NCBI GenBank assembly: GCA_904066235.2
Contig: CAJFCV020000002.1
Coordinates: 10,788,001-10,852,000, forward strand
Reading direction: 5' to 3'
DNA: 64,000 bases
Source of the DNA: Bursaphelenchus xylophilus
Taxonomy: Eukaryota > Nematoda > Chromadorea > Rhabditida > Aphelenchoididae
In this document: positions 31,930-44,300 of the stretch, in pieces
Numbering within the stretch: the stretch's first letter is position 1
Layout of the letters: each line of letters begins with the position of its first letter
Made by a program: the position numbers and the translations under genes
The notes under the pieces: generated by a model
Databases searched by the model: none
What the model saw: only the letters and a program-made list of their open reading frames with translations
Told to the model about the DNA's origin: nothing

Positions 31930-32652
31930 ATGGCTCAATCCGTTCCCCCAGGAGATATCACCACCCAGCCCGGCACCAAGGTCGTCTTCAACGCCCCCTA
32001 CGACGACAAGCACACCTACCACATCAAGGTAAGAGCTGAAGGGTGAAGTAGAAGGGTTGATAGGTTGATTAGGTAGTAGCTTTTGGGATTTTTTTTATGG
32101 TTTTTTGGGGTTTTTTTGAAAATTTTTGGGATTTTTTTGAGATTTTTGGAAATTTTTGGTTATTTTAGGGGAATTTTGGGGGTTTTTTCGTAATTTTTGA
32201 AAATTTTAGGAATTGCCAAACATTTTTAGAGAGGTTTTTTTAAATTTTTTTTGCGTTTTTTTTTGCAATTTTTCCAAATTTTTGGCAATTTTTTTTGAAT
32301 TCTTGTACATTTTTTGCAATTTTTTGCATTTTTTCAATTTCCCACCATAATCCCCCGTCTTTTCCAGGTGATCAATGCCGGTGGTCGTCGTATCGGATGG
32401 GCCTTCAAGACCACCAACATGAAGCGTCTCGGTGTCGACCCCCCATGCGGAGTGCTCGACCCCAAGGAGGCCGTCTTGGTGGCCGTCTCCTGCGACGCCT
32501 TCAGCTACGGCCAAGAGGACACCAACAACGACCGTATCACCATCGAGTGGACCAACACCCCCGATGGAGCCGCCAAGCAGTTCCGCCGCGAGTGGTTCCA
32601 GGGCGACGGTATGGTGCGCAGAAAGAACCTGCCCATCGAGTACAACCCTTGA
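31930..32652 (+). CDS. msp: Major sperm protein (MSP)
   Basis: Exons 31930-32028 and 32368-32652 join in phase 0 to give exactly 127 residues, the standard MSP length. MSP is the cytoskeletal protein that polymerises to drive crawling of amoeboid nematode sperm, and when released it signals oocyte maturation. The immunoglobulin-like fold is represented by [17 protein letters not shown] at the start, [47 protein letters not shown] and EYNP at the end. The coding region is GC-rich and codon-biased compared with its neighbours, as expected of a highly expressed gene. AATAAA follows at about 32715. The intron is a T-run-rich, approximately 10-bp-periodic sequence, typical of germline-expressed nematode genes. 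Confidence 0.97.
32040..32340. other. Periodic T-tract cluster in the MSP intron
   Basis: Runs of four to eight T recur about every 10-13 bp for nearly 300 bp with short G-containing spacers. Periodic An/Tn clusters of this kind in Caenorhabditis introns resist germline silencing. The assignment rests on pattern and host gene only. Confidence 0.6.
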
Positions 32653-32999
32653 GCACGACACTTCTTTTGGTAGAAAGCAGAACGTTCGAAGGTCAAATCT
32701 TGTTTTGTAGTTGTGAAATAAATGTTTTGTAGTGTAACTTTTGGAATTTGATTTTTGGTTTTTTCGGCGTTTTTTATTGGATCTTGGCTTCATTTCTATT
32801 GGATTTTTGAAAAGTTTTGGGGTTTTTCCTTGTTATCAGTGTTGTTTGAACCTCGGGGCTTTTTTTGGCATTAGGTTTTCCATTTTTTTCGCTTTGTAGG
32901 ACTGAGCTTCTATTGAATTTCTAAGCTTCTATTTTTTCGATATTATTTAGTGACTATGCCTTTTTCTAAGGCATAGACCAAAACTTGGAAAAAACGGGA

Positions 33000-33285
33000 A
33001 TTTTTGGAAATTTCGGCCATGAGAACTTCTGTTTCTACCGTAGATGGTAATGTTTCCACAAAAAAAATTTTTCTTCGCGAGACTGAAAATTACAGCCGAA
33101 AAGTGTCTTTCCTATGACCTCTCTCCGCCTTTTTCATGCTCTCTCGGCTTCAAAGATCGTCGAATATCTCGGCTTTCCTTGGATAATGCTAGCTAAGAGT
33201 TTCAAAAGTTGGAGTGTAGCCTACGCCTGACTTATGTACAAAATTTAGAGAAACTCTGACCGTCGCACTTGATGCTAGAGTAGTT
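33000..33285. repeat. Diverged GGGGAAGTAC-type MITE copy
   Basis: Block order (TTCTACCGTAGATGGTAATG, CTCTCTCGGC, ATATCTCGGC, CTGACCGTCGCACTTG) matches the 36035 and 48794 elements. The left terminal repeat is missing. Confidence 0.6.
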
Positions 33286-33434
33286 AGTTCCTTTCAATTT
33301 TTTTCCAAATCAAAACTTGATAAAAATCACTCAAAATCCGTGTCCTTTTTATTTGTAGAACAATTTTATTACGATTAAGTTTTCCCGGCTTATTACGTCA
33401 CAGTAACTTCAGCTCATTACATTTAAAAAAGTTT

Positions 33435-36400
33435 CTATCCTTGGGGCTGTCGTTTCTCCCAATATCCGGTCTCCAATCGGGGCTCCGGGCAGTGATCGCA
33501 GCTTCCTTTGGGACCCTAAAAAGTTGAATTTACTATTGAAATGGAATGTAAAAAAGCTTACATTATCGCCAGGTTTTCCTCTCGGGCCGTCTGCTCCATT
33601 AGCTCCTCTGGGACCGCTGCTGCCTGGTTCTCCCTGAAAAAAGGTTGGTTTTCAAGGTTTCAGCGAATTTTTTGAATAGTTAGGGTGACCAATGTAAAGG
33701 TAAAATACGGCCTTTTACTCTAAGGATCATATTTTTTCTAGGGGAACACATTACACTTTGGGTCAAGTGTTACGCTCAAACTCAAAAATTACTACAGCTA
33801 TATGGAAAATCGCGCCGAATATGCTGATAAAGATGCCACAAACAGGTTAAAAAAGGATTGTTGAAACTTGAAGGACACTTAGAAAAAAATGTTATGTTAT
33901 TCATGTGCAATATACTGGTCGATAAAAAAATTTTTTGGGTCTAGAAACTTGAAATTTGGTATGAAAACTTCATGCAACACTCTAATACCATATCAAATCG
34001 TTTAATTTGATGGACTTTTCATTGCACTTTCTTGGAAAAAGACACAGAGAGAAACACTTGACTCATAGGGCCAAGTCTTCCTTCTGAAATTTTCATGTCC
34101 AAAAACACCCCGCAAGTTTCAAAGAAAGGCCAAAAAATTATCTAGAAATTATTATCTTACTTGTGGTCCAATGGGTCCAGGCACTCCATCCTGGCCGTTT
34201 CTTCCATCCTCTCCCGGCTCGCCAGGTGGTCCACGAGCCCCTGGAGGCCCTGGAGGACCGGCTGGACCCTCCTCTTCTGACAGCTACAATTTTATTTTAC
34301 ATTACGATGAGAAATACTCATCCTACCTCCCCATCAACCCCTCTGTCTCCATTATCTCCCGGATCTCCCGGTTCGCCCTTCGGACCGGGATATCCGACCG
34401 GTCCGGGTGGACCAGGCTCCCCGTTTCGACCGTCTTTTCCCGGGTGACCGACTGGACCATCGTCTCCTTTCGGTCCTGGCGCTCCTTGCGGGCCGACCGG
34501 ACCGGGAGGACATTCGAAACAGAAGTCGTCTTCGGTTGGGGTTCCTTTGAGATCGGCGTCTTTTCCGGCGGCGCCACGCGGTCCTTCTTGTCCGTCCGGC
34601 CCTGAAGTTGGAGGAAATTAATTTTACAGACACTATCAGCATGTTGTGTAAATTTAGGAGCTTATTTAAGACTCAGTTTTGCTGATTTTATCAAAAATAA
34701 TTTTTTGAAAGAAATTTTGGGTCTCACCGCGATAGCCCGATTTCTGATAGTGGAAAAGCCCTAGGTCAAGAAAGAGTTATTTCCTATTGAAAAACAGGCT
34801 GTTGCAAAATACGATCAGCCGGATTTAACGTCAAATTTTAAATTTCGATTTTTGGTACCACCACGAAAACGTGATTTACTGGGGGGAATGCAAGACTATA
34901 TATATATATTTTCTTTTGGAAAAAATCTAAAAACACAATTTCTAGAACTTGTAAAATACGGTTCAGTAAGTAATATGCTTGTTTTCATTTTATGCATGAT
35001 TTTTAAAATTTTCGGTCCCACCACGAAAACGTGATTTATTGGGAAAATACAAGACTATTCGTGGACAAGAATAAAAAGTAAATTTTGAGAACATTTAAAA
35101 TACGGTGGGATACTTTGTTAAATTCAAATTTTGGTCCCACCACGAAAACTTGATTTTTTTGCAAAGCTCTAAAATTACAAGCTAATGGCTAAAATAGCAA
35201 TATTATCTTCAAGATTTGACATCACATTCACAACAGAAAGCTTCAAAAAGCCAAAATTCACATTAGAAAGCTTAAAAAAGCCAAGATTTACCTGGATCTC
35301 CAGCCGCGCCCGGCGGTCCCGGTGGGCCAGCCAACCCTCGGCCACAGCCACAACATCCATCAGAGTCTCCAGCAGCCGCTCCTTTCGCATTCCCTTGGCC
35401 CGACGGTCCAGTTGGCCGGGCTGGCCGCGCATACGAAGCCGGAGTATTCGAGACGCTCCCCTTACGATATTTGGGCCTCCCCGGCACGGCGGTGGAGTAT
35501 ACGTTTGACGCCACCAACGGGCGTTGAGATGTGTGTCGGCGGAGGCGACGATGCGCAGAGATCTTGGTGCCGAGCGCCTCTTCCGTGGCGTCAATGTCCC
35601 TCCAGATGTACTGCGTGTCGATTTTGCACTCCTCAATGTTCGGCTGGATCTGCGTTAGCGTGCGCTGCATCCGGAAGTAGACCATGGGGATGAGGACGAT
35701 GCTTGAGAAGACTGCTAAACAGCTGAAAAAAAGGGGTTGAATAAGAGCTGGAAAATGTTGAATTTTTGAGAAAGTTAACTTTATCAGTCTGTCGGGAAAA
35801 TAATGAGGACTCTGTCGCATCGAAAATCGCAGCCGAGAAAATGAATTGTGTCGCAGCAAAATCGAATTGCTTTTCAGTTCAGCGACGCGATCGGTACAAA
35901 GACATTGTGTTCATTATTTTCCCGACAGAAGGATAAATCGATAAATTTTGATGAAACAAGGGGGAATTGTGAAAAAGAAAGTGCCGGAGGGGGCATTCTC
36001 GGTTGAGATTTTAGAGGCATGAAGAATGCACTTACAGGGGAAGTACTCCAAGTGCGACGCTCAGATTTTTATGAAACTTGGCACAAATTTAGAATAATTT
36101 TTTCTAACAAGGAAAGTACTTCTATGGGGTGTGGAATTACCGGTCAAGATATATATCAAAAAATTCGCAAAAAATTTCTGATTCAGAATATATAAAAATT
36201 AGCTGCCTAATTTTGGTCTATTAACGAGTTTTATCAATAAATGTATTTCTCGAGGAAACAAATCTGCGGCAACAAAAGCGAGCTCGGTCTCTTCCCTCGG
36301 AAGAGAGCGGTGTGGCCGAGTGGTTAGAGCGCTAGATTGGGAATCCGAAGGGGACGGGTTCGATTCTTTTTGCCACACTAGAACCCATTTTTTACATTGG

Positions 36401-37247
36401 AACTACTTTTAAGGTGTAGTTGTAATCCAATTTGATATTTTAAGGCTTGTCAAGGCCTCAAAATTTATTTTAGCACAAAACAAAATTTTTTTATTGGTAA
36501 AAACACGGTCAAAAAGACACTTGCATTGTGTCGCGAGAAAACTTCTGAGGACAAAAACATGTCATCAGACCAAAATTAGGCAGCTAATTTATATATATTC
36601 TGAATCAGAAAATTTTTGCGAATTTTTTGATATATATCTCGACCGGTAATTCCACACCCCATAGAAGTACTTTCCTTGTAAGATATATTCGACAATCCTA
36701 GCTCGCGCTTTGCAGAAACAACCGAGATTTTTAGATCGAAAGTTGGCTAAAATTTATGACTTTTTGCCCAATTTCGGTTTCATGACTATTTCTACCGTAA
36801 AGGATGATGTTTGTACAAAAAATCAAATTTTTCCGCACGAAACTACCAAAGTTATGGCTAAAAAGCGTTTTTTTCTGTGACCGCTATCCACGTTTAGCGT
36901 GCTCTCTAGGCGGCAAAAATTGTTTGATATCTCGGCGGCGCTCGGAAAGCGCGAGCTAAAACTTTCAGGAATTCATATTTAGTCCATACACGATGTGTGT
37001 GCAAAATTTCAAGAAAATCTGAGCGTCACACTTGGAGTAGTTCCCCTGTTAGCCTTTTCGAAGAAAACGGTATGTGCATTTCTTCAAGCGAGAGAGAGAA
37101 AAAATGTCCACGCACTTTATGAAAAATGCTAAGAAATTCATATCCTTACCCCTCCCACCCCTCTTACCTGAGTGCCACTGCGACAAACACCGTCTTCTGC
37201 ATGGAATGCATGTATTTGATCCGATTTTCATATTCGAAATCGGCCAT
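33435..37247 (-). CDS. Cuticle collagen with nematode N-terminal domain
   Basis: Six exons (37168-37247, 35292-35722, 34327-34601, 34161-34283, 33562-33633, 33435-33515) join in phase and encode 353 residues, a normal size. It is a secreted structural protein of the exoskeleton that assembles as a trimer. The N-terminus ([20 protein letters not shown]) leads to a hydrophobic anchor ([20 protein letters not shown]) and the conserved [12 protein letters not shown] region. RRLRR is a likely furin-type cleavage site. Gly-X-Y blocks are interrupted by a CCGCG cluster, a CFEC pair and, at the C-terminus, CDHC, the positions that crosslink chains. One 44-bp intron lies between exons 3 and 4. Introns 1, 2 and 5 contain mobile elements. 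Which of the many collagens this is cannot be said by eye. Confidence 0.92.
34800..35160. repeat. Repeated AAATACG ... CCACCACGAAAAC pairs
   Basis: Three successive units in collagen intron 2 each consist of AAAATACG, a spacer of about 40-80 bp, and GGTCCCACCACGAAAAC followed by TTGATTT or GTGATTT. The same pairing recurs at 40150-40340 and 50390-50410. No terminal repeats are seen. Confidence 0.65.
35785..35930. mobile_element. Short foldback MITE, GTCTGTCGGGAAAATAATG family
   Basis: Inverted ends AGTCTGTCGGGAAAATAATG and its complement, about 146 bp long, in collagen intron 1. Other copies or parts are at 43468-43616, 44383-44530, 45298-45440, 45578-45719, 49537-49680, 51302-51433, 51571-51795, 52107-52260, 53371-53513 and 53533-53671. 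Several are bordered by TA or ATA. Confidence 0.8.
36108..36679. mobile_element. Nested foldback element carrying a tRNA-like sequence
   Basis: Inverted arms of about 115 bp (36108-36227 and 36566-36679), with ends CAAGGAAAGTACTTCTATGG and its complement, enclose about 340 bp. That interior contains the tRNA-like sequence at 36310. Confidence 0.8.
36310..36378 (+). tRNA. tRNA-like sequence, probably a pseudogene
   Basis: A perfect 7-bp acceptor stem (GTGTGGC with GCCACAC), box A-like GGCCGAGTGGTTAGAGCGC and box B-like GGGTTCGATTC are present. The anticodon stem pairs poorly and the T stem is mismatched (CGGG against CTTTT). If the loop TTGGGAA is taken, the anticodon would be GGG. Both internal promoter boxes survive, so it may still be transcribed, but it is unlikely to be a working tRNA. 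It lies in the middle of a foldback element. Confidence 0.5.
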
Positions 37248-38342
37248 TTTCGACCCAATCCCCGGCCCAAATCCCAAATAATTTCAGTCAGCCAAAAGTG
37301 AAACCTCAGGTGAGCGGGTTGAGTAATTCTTAGCCTCAAAGGCGAACTTCGATTTGAAACTCGTTTGCGCGATTTTTCACTTTTTTTTGATCGACGAAGA
37401 TTCACGATCCATCGACGGAATTAATCCATGATTTATTTATTTTAAACGACAAAGTGAGCCGAGCGCAAAGGGGCTAGCATGTTGCGTAAGAGATGACCAT
37501 TTTGGGAGGGAGAAGGTGAAAAAATGAAAAATTTGAATTGAGTTTGGGCTTCAGCTCAAAACGGGACTTTTTGATTTTTTTAGTTGTAAAATACGCAGTA
37601 GTCCGCACAGATTGAAAAAAAATCTCATAAAATAGAGTCTCGGTACTTCAGACAGTCTCATTTAGATAAAAAATTTTGAAAAATTCAAATTTCCCGCCAA
37701 AAATTAATTTCTTGGCATTCTGTTGCAACTTCTGAAAAAGTCTTAAAACTCGATTTCAAAATGCGTGTTTATGATTACATATCTGATATATAGACTAATA
37801 ATTGAGTTGGAAGAGAGAAATATAGCAGGAGCAGTTGGATTTTTGGATTATATTATACTAGACATCAAGTGTAAAGATTGGTCGCAATTGTGGTAAAAAT
37901 GGGGTAAAAAGGAAAAGTGAGATGGTAAAATACGGCAAGTTGAGCTTTGTATGCCCTACTGGGTATTCAGAAAGGCTCTATGAAACGGAATTTTCAAGGA
38001 AACAACTAAAAAATGCAATTTCTGACGTTTTTTTAAAAGAAACTGACAAAAATTTTATTTTTAAAACAAAATGCGTTAAAACGTGGATATTTTTTAAAAT
38101 CTATAGGCGTAGAGTAAAGAATAGACCAATCAAAATAATGATTAGTAACCTACAGACCAGCTGCAACCCCAAAAGTTGACCGAAGTTGCGAAAAGTCATC
38201 GATTTTTATTCAAATCTCCAAAAAAATAATTTCTTACCGATTACAATTTAAAATACGACTAAAATTACCGAATTACCATCGGGTTTGTTAATATTAGTAA
38301 ATAAAAGTTCAAAAAATAAATAAATAATAACACCGATATTTT
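37248..38342. other. Spacer between collagen and tub-1
   Basis: Contains the collagen promoter region (minus strand) and several TAAAATACG motifs (for example 37926 and 38250). No supported gene. Confidence 0.5.
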
Positions 38343-41300
38343 TTATTCACAGGCCAATTTCCCGTGAAATGAGCTCATTGCAATGCCGAACGCCTGAATC
38401 GGCGACAGCGGGTATCGAAAGTCCATGGTGAACACCTCGGAATTGATGCGACCGAACTGCATTACCACGTAGTCGGCTGAAAATTGGAGGAGTTTTAGGG
38501 TTTTTGTTTGGGCCATTTTTTGAGATTTTTTTATTTTTTTTAAAAATTTTTTGGTAAAAAGTAAAAGGCTTCGTATTTTACAAATAAAATTTTTTAAATT
38601 TTGCCGAAAATATTTCATTTTTTGAAAGAATAATTTTCTTTTGATTTTCACAAATTTTTGACAAAAAATCAAAAAAAAAATCGAGACAGAAAAAAAGCAT
38701 TTTATTTACTAGTACGTTCGTAAAGTCGCTAAAAAAAATTTTGGAAAAAATCCAAACTTTAAAAATTTTTTTTTTTTTTTTTTTGAAAAATCCCGTTTAT
38801 GCCTATAAAAACTTTCTCTTGCTTTTTCTATGATTTCCATAGAATACTGCACGTCAAACAGAGATAAGCATTCGATTGAGTACGGAAAGCATGTGGAAAG
38901 GTCCGCTAAAAAAAGGAAAGAGGAGGGCGGGGGGACGGGTGGAGGGAGGTTTTCGATGGCGCTGATTTCGAAAATCATGTCAATTTTCATCTGAATTTTA
39001 CAATTTTGCTTAAGCAGTAGTGCCATTTTCGCTGTATACACGAAAAAAAGCGTCATAAGTTTTCGTACAATATCATACAAGTTTGACCAAGTTTTTACCA
39101 ATTAAAACATTCATTTTAAAGAATTGAGGAAGATAGGCAAAAATTCAGAGGAAATGGATACAATTTTCAAAATCAGCACCACCGAAAACCCCTAAATCCA
39201 TTACTCAAAAAAAAAAGTTTTTTTAATTACTAATTAACACTACTGCTTAAGCAAAATTGTAAAATAAAAAAAAATGCATACGATATTCGGAATCAGCGCC
39301 ATCGAAAACCTCCCCCTCTCCCCACCCTCCTGTTTTCTTTTTTTAGCGGACCTTTCCGTCCTTCGTGAAAACATTCCGGTGAACGGATTGGCAATTTGCC
39401 AAAAAAAGGCGCGAAAAAACGTTTTGTCGGGGGAGAAATGGGGAATTTTTGGGGCGAGAGAGTACGCTTTTGCGTGTCTTTTTTCTCTCTTTCTCTGCGA
39501 AATCAAGACGAAGTGTAAAAAACCGATAGCGAAGAGTCTATTCCGGTCAACGGACTCCTCAGTTTGACGTGTACTGTACAATTTCCCCTTCAACTTGTTT
39601 TTTCAAAATTTTCCACCAAAAATGCGAAACCACATCATTGTCGTATTTTACCAAAATTATTTTTATTTTTTCTCTTTTTTAAAACCCAACTTACGATTCA
39701 AATGATGGACGATTTGGAAGTTTTTCACACTGGCCTGGGTCACTCTCCCATGGAAATTGAGGACATAACTCTGTGTGTCCTCATTCCATTGGGGCTGTTT
39801 GTTGTTGAGTAGGACCATTTCTTCCAATCGATGGGACTTGTAGCGCTCTAATATCGTGTCTTTTTCCTGAAATTCGAAAAATAAGAAAATAAAAAAAATT
39901 GCATAGTGCAAAAAAAAGAAGCTCAAAAAATTGCACGGTGCAAGCAAAAATTGATTTTTAAACAAATAAAAAAATTTTAAAAATGATTTTTAGGCTATTT
40001 TAGTGCCCTTTTGAACATTAGTTTTCTGCACAGTGCAAAAAAGTTAAAAAAAAATTTTTGTGTCCCACCACGAAAACTTGAAAATCAAGACGATTAAACT
40101 GAAAACTAAGAAAAAGTAGATCAAAAAATATTGGCCAGACATCACATGTTTGGCTAAATTTTTGTAAAATACGACTTTCAAAAAAAAATTTTTTTTTGGT
40201 CCCACCACGAAAACCCTCAGAAACTGGTAAATGAAATAAACCGATAACAAGAGTAAAAATGGTTGCTTTAAAACTGTTTTTAACAGCGTAAAATACGTTT
40301 TTTTCACTCATTTCCGGTGTTTTTTGGTCCCACCACGAAACCCCTGAAAAGCAGGGAGATTTGTGGAAAATGCCAAACAAATAGCGGGAAATATAAAAAA
40401 GGAGGAATTTTTTTTCGCCCGCAAATGGACTTTTCGATGCCCGCAAATTTTCGCGGTTCGCGACCGCAAATTAAAACGAAATCTGCCCGCACTTTTTCTG
40501 CCCGCAAATTATAAAAATGTTATAAAGCGCCTGAAACATGGATGATTAGTGAAATATTTGTATAAATCCGGTGGAATTAATAAATTTACATATGTAAAAA
40601 TGCATTTGACAAAAAAAAATTTTTGACAAGTGTCTCTGATCCATGTTTTTTGGGATAAAATATCAAATCACGGAATTTTATCATGTTTTTGGACAAAGCT
40701 GATGAATATGGAGTCCAAATCAAGTTGTTATAAAGGCTGAACAAAACTTTTTTTTGTCCAAACGAACTTTTCGATGCCCGCAGATCGGAAAATCGGGTCC
40801 TCAGACGTTACGAATGTAAAAATCTTCATTGTTATGATTTTTTGAGCAATTCCTAGCTACCACTAGGCCATTGACGCATATCTCTTCGCAGAAAATTTGA
40901 ATTTCAGCACACTTCTTGCGACCATCCGCACCGATTTTTCGGTGGAAAAATGCAAATTAAAATTTGCGGGCAAAAAAAGTTCTAAAAATTTTTGTGTGCC
41001 CGCAAATCTAAAAAAGCTTCCAAATAAATCAAAACTTGTTGTCTTGGGGAAAATTGGGCTCATAATGCTATTCTGACTATTTTTATGACCATTGACGCCG
41101 ATTTTTTGGTTGAAAAGCTCAAATTTAAATTTGCGGGCAAAAAAAGTTCCAAAAATTTTCGAATGCCCGCAAGTCAAAAAAGGCTTCCAAATCAATCAAA
41201 ACTTGTTGTGATGAAAATGCGGGTTCCATAAGCGACATTATGACAGCTTTTACGACCATCGGCTCCGATTTTTCAGTGAAAAAATCCAAATTAAAATTTG

Positions 41301-44300
41301 CGGGCAAAAAAAGTTCCAAAAATTTTTTAATGCCCGCAAATCTAAAAAAAGCTTCTAAACGACCGTGTAAAACGGTAACCACTATTCTTTACAGTTTTCG
41401 ACTTCAGAAAGTTATCATGAATTTTGTCCGGTTCCGAAACCTCGTTGAATAGAAATTAGAACTAGTGTCGCATTTGTGGCATAGTTGAGACACGACTCAA
41501 TTATTTGAAGACAAATTTGAGTCCCTTAAAATTATCCTTATTCGGGTTACAGACCTTGTACCAACTGACTTCAAGAAAAAAAAACTTTGTGATAGAATGG
41601 TGGCTGTGCCTTCCGTCAAAACATATTACTCTTTCTTTACTGTTATTGTAGCAATAAGAATCACTGAAGGTAACGATTCGTCCCCAAAAGTGCAAGATTT
41701 GAAACAGAAACTTACCTTTCGGTCAATTTTTGAAAAAAATTCGGTAAAAGAATTTCATTTTTTGAGTTTTCTTATCAGAAATGACGCAGTTTCGGCAGAA
41801 GTGGACGTTTTACACATTGATGCGATAAATAACCGTCTACAGTATTTCTCAGGATTATCAAAAGAAAGGCACAAACCCAAAACACTTTACCGGGCTTTAA
41901 TCATGAACAATGTCACCAACCTTGACTGATGCCTGAGGGCTTATCACAAAGTAAGAAATAGTTGAACTGATGTGTATTGACATAGTTACAGTTTTCTATA
42001 GCGGTAATCTCTAACATAAACCGCGTTTAAAGCTTTTTTTTAGATTTGCTGGCATTCAAAAATTTTTGGAACTTTTTTTGCCCGCAAATTTTAATTTGAG
42101 CTTTTCAACCAAAAAATCGGCGTCAATGGTCATAAAGATAGTCAGAATAGCATTATGAGCCCAATTTTCCCCAAGACAACAAGTTTTGATTTATTTGGAA
42201 GCTTTTTTAGATTTGCGGGCACACAAAAATTTTTAGAACTTTTTTTGCCCGCAAATTTTAATTTGCATTTTTCCACCGAAAAATCGGTGCGGATGGTCGC
42301 AAGAAGTGTGCTGAAATTCAAATTTTCTGCGAAGAGATATGCGTCAATGGCCTAGTGGTAGCTAGGAATTGCTCAAAAAATCATAACAATGAAGATTTTT
42401 ACATTCGTAACGTCTGAGGACCCGATTTTCCGATCTGCGGGCATCGAAAAGTTCGTTTGGACAAAAAAAAGTTTTGTTCAGCCTTTATAACAACTTGATT
42501 TGGACTCCATATTCATCAGCTTTGTCCAAAAACATGATAAAATTCCGTGATTTGATATTTTATCCCAAAAAACATGGATCAGAGACACTTGTCAAAAATT
42601 TTTTTTTGTCAAATGCATTTTTACATATGTAAATTTATTAATTCCACCGGATTTATACAAATATTTCACTAATCATCCATGTTTCAGGCGCTTTATAACA
42701 TTTTTATAATTTGCGGGCAGAAAAAGTGCGGGCAGATTTCGATTTAATTTGCGGTCGCGAACCGCGAAAATTTGCGGGCATCGAAAAGTCCATTTGCGGG
42801 CACCGAAAAGCACGTCCTATAAAAAAACACCTAATATACGACCAATAGCAATGTTTTGGGTCAAAATTGCAAAATAACTTACACTGACCGGTCGAACTTC
42901 TTTCCGCTTTTCCCCATCGACCAGCGCCGGCAGAATGATCGTCATCTTTCGCGGCCCTTTGAATCCAAAAACGTTTGTCTCCTGAAACATACGACAGTGA
43001 TCGTGTTATTTATACAATAAAATATAAGGTAAACGTTTGAGGCCTACATAAATAATAGCACCAAGTTCTTGTCGAACGCCGTCACCGATTACTGTCGCTT
43101 TCCGCGGATTGTCGCCATTGTCGTATATCGTGAACATTGTGCCGACTGCGTTGGATCTGAAAGAAGTCTGTAAGCAGCGTATCTTCAAGAAGTTTTCCTT
43201 TGCGATTTTCTGCAAAAATGCTCAACGATCTGTGCAGTCGAAGAGAGAACAGTCGTTTCAAGATCGGGCGCCTTTGAGCGATATCGTATCGAAAGCGTTG
43301 CGGCAGATCTCTCCCCGTTTTCTGAACTCTCCCCCTTTTTGAACCCTCCCCCTTGAAAATTGAAAAAATAAGGTGTGACATCTTATACGATGACAATTTT
43401 TTTCAAGTTGAAAAAATGAGGTGTGACATGTCATACGATGAAAATCTTTTCATCCTAATATGTATATCAGTCTTCGGAAAAATAGTGTGGACTCGTCGCG
43501 ACTTGTAATCGCCCATCCTCGTTTTGCAACGGCTAACAGCGGCTGAAGATTTTATGCGCGACTGCGACGAGGCGAGGCACTGTTGTGACAAATCCGCGTT
43601 ATTCTTCCGACAGAGTGATGGAGACACACCGCAAGTTCGAATCCGATATATAGGTTTCTTACGTACTGTAGAAAATTGAGTATTAGTCCGTTCGTAAAGT
43701 CGCCGGGGTGATTTTTGCACTGTGCAAAAAATTTTCAGGATGCGCGGTAGCTCAGAAAAAAAATTACACAAAAAGAGAAAGGTCCGTATTTTAAAATAAA
43801 CTTTGTTCTAACGCAGGGTTCCAAAACCGTTTCCGAATTTTTTTGATACTGCTTTCGATAGATTGAGCCTGAACTCTCCCCCTTTTTGAACATTCCCCCT
43901 TGAAAATTGAAAAAAATGAGGTGTGACATGTCATACGATGAAAATCTTTTTCAAACTGAAAAAAATAGGTGTGACATCTTATCGTCATCGTATGACATGT
44001 CACACCTCATTTTTACTATTTGAAAAAAATTTCCATCGTATAACATGTCACACCTAATTTTTCTCAATTTGAAAAAAATTTCATCGTATAACATGTCACA
44101 CCTCGTTTTTTCAATTTTCAAAATGGGGGGATGTTCAAAAAGGGGGAGAGTTCAGGGTCAACCTATCGAAAGCAATATCAAAAAAATTCGGAAACGGTTT
44201 TGGAACCCTGCGTCTGAACAAAGCTTATTTTAAAATACGGACCTCACCACTGAAATTTTTTTTTATTTTTTCAGCGCACCCTGCCAAATTTTTTGCACAG

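Larger units (their letters stand above)
36035..37048. mobile_element. GGGGAAGTAC-type MITE disrupted by a second foldback element
   Basis: Inverted ends CAGGGGAAGTACTCCAAGTG and CACTTGGAGTAGTTCCCCTG bound the outer element. Its interior matches 48794-49475 and is interrupted at about 36108-36679 by another foldback. The nesting gives an order of insertion. It lies in collagen intron 1. Confidence 0.8.

Noticed and set aside
34171..34642. Long frames on both strands over the collagen exons
   Set aside because: They are shadows of the Gly-X-Y coding frame. The true frame on the minus strand has no ATG within the exon.
41597..41929. Possible transposase ORF in the centre of the large foldback
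   Set aside because: No catalytic motif or family resemblance could be seen, so it was not called as a gene.
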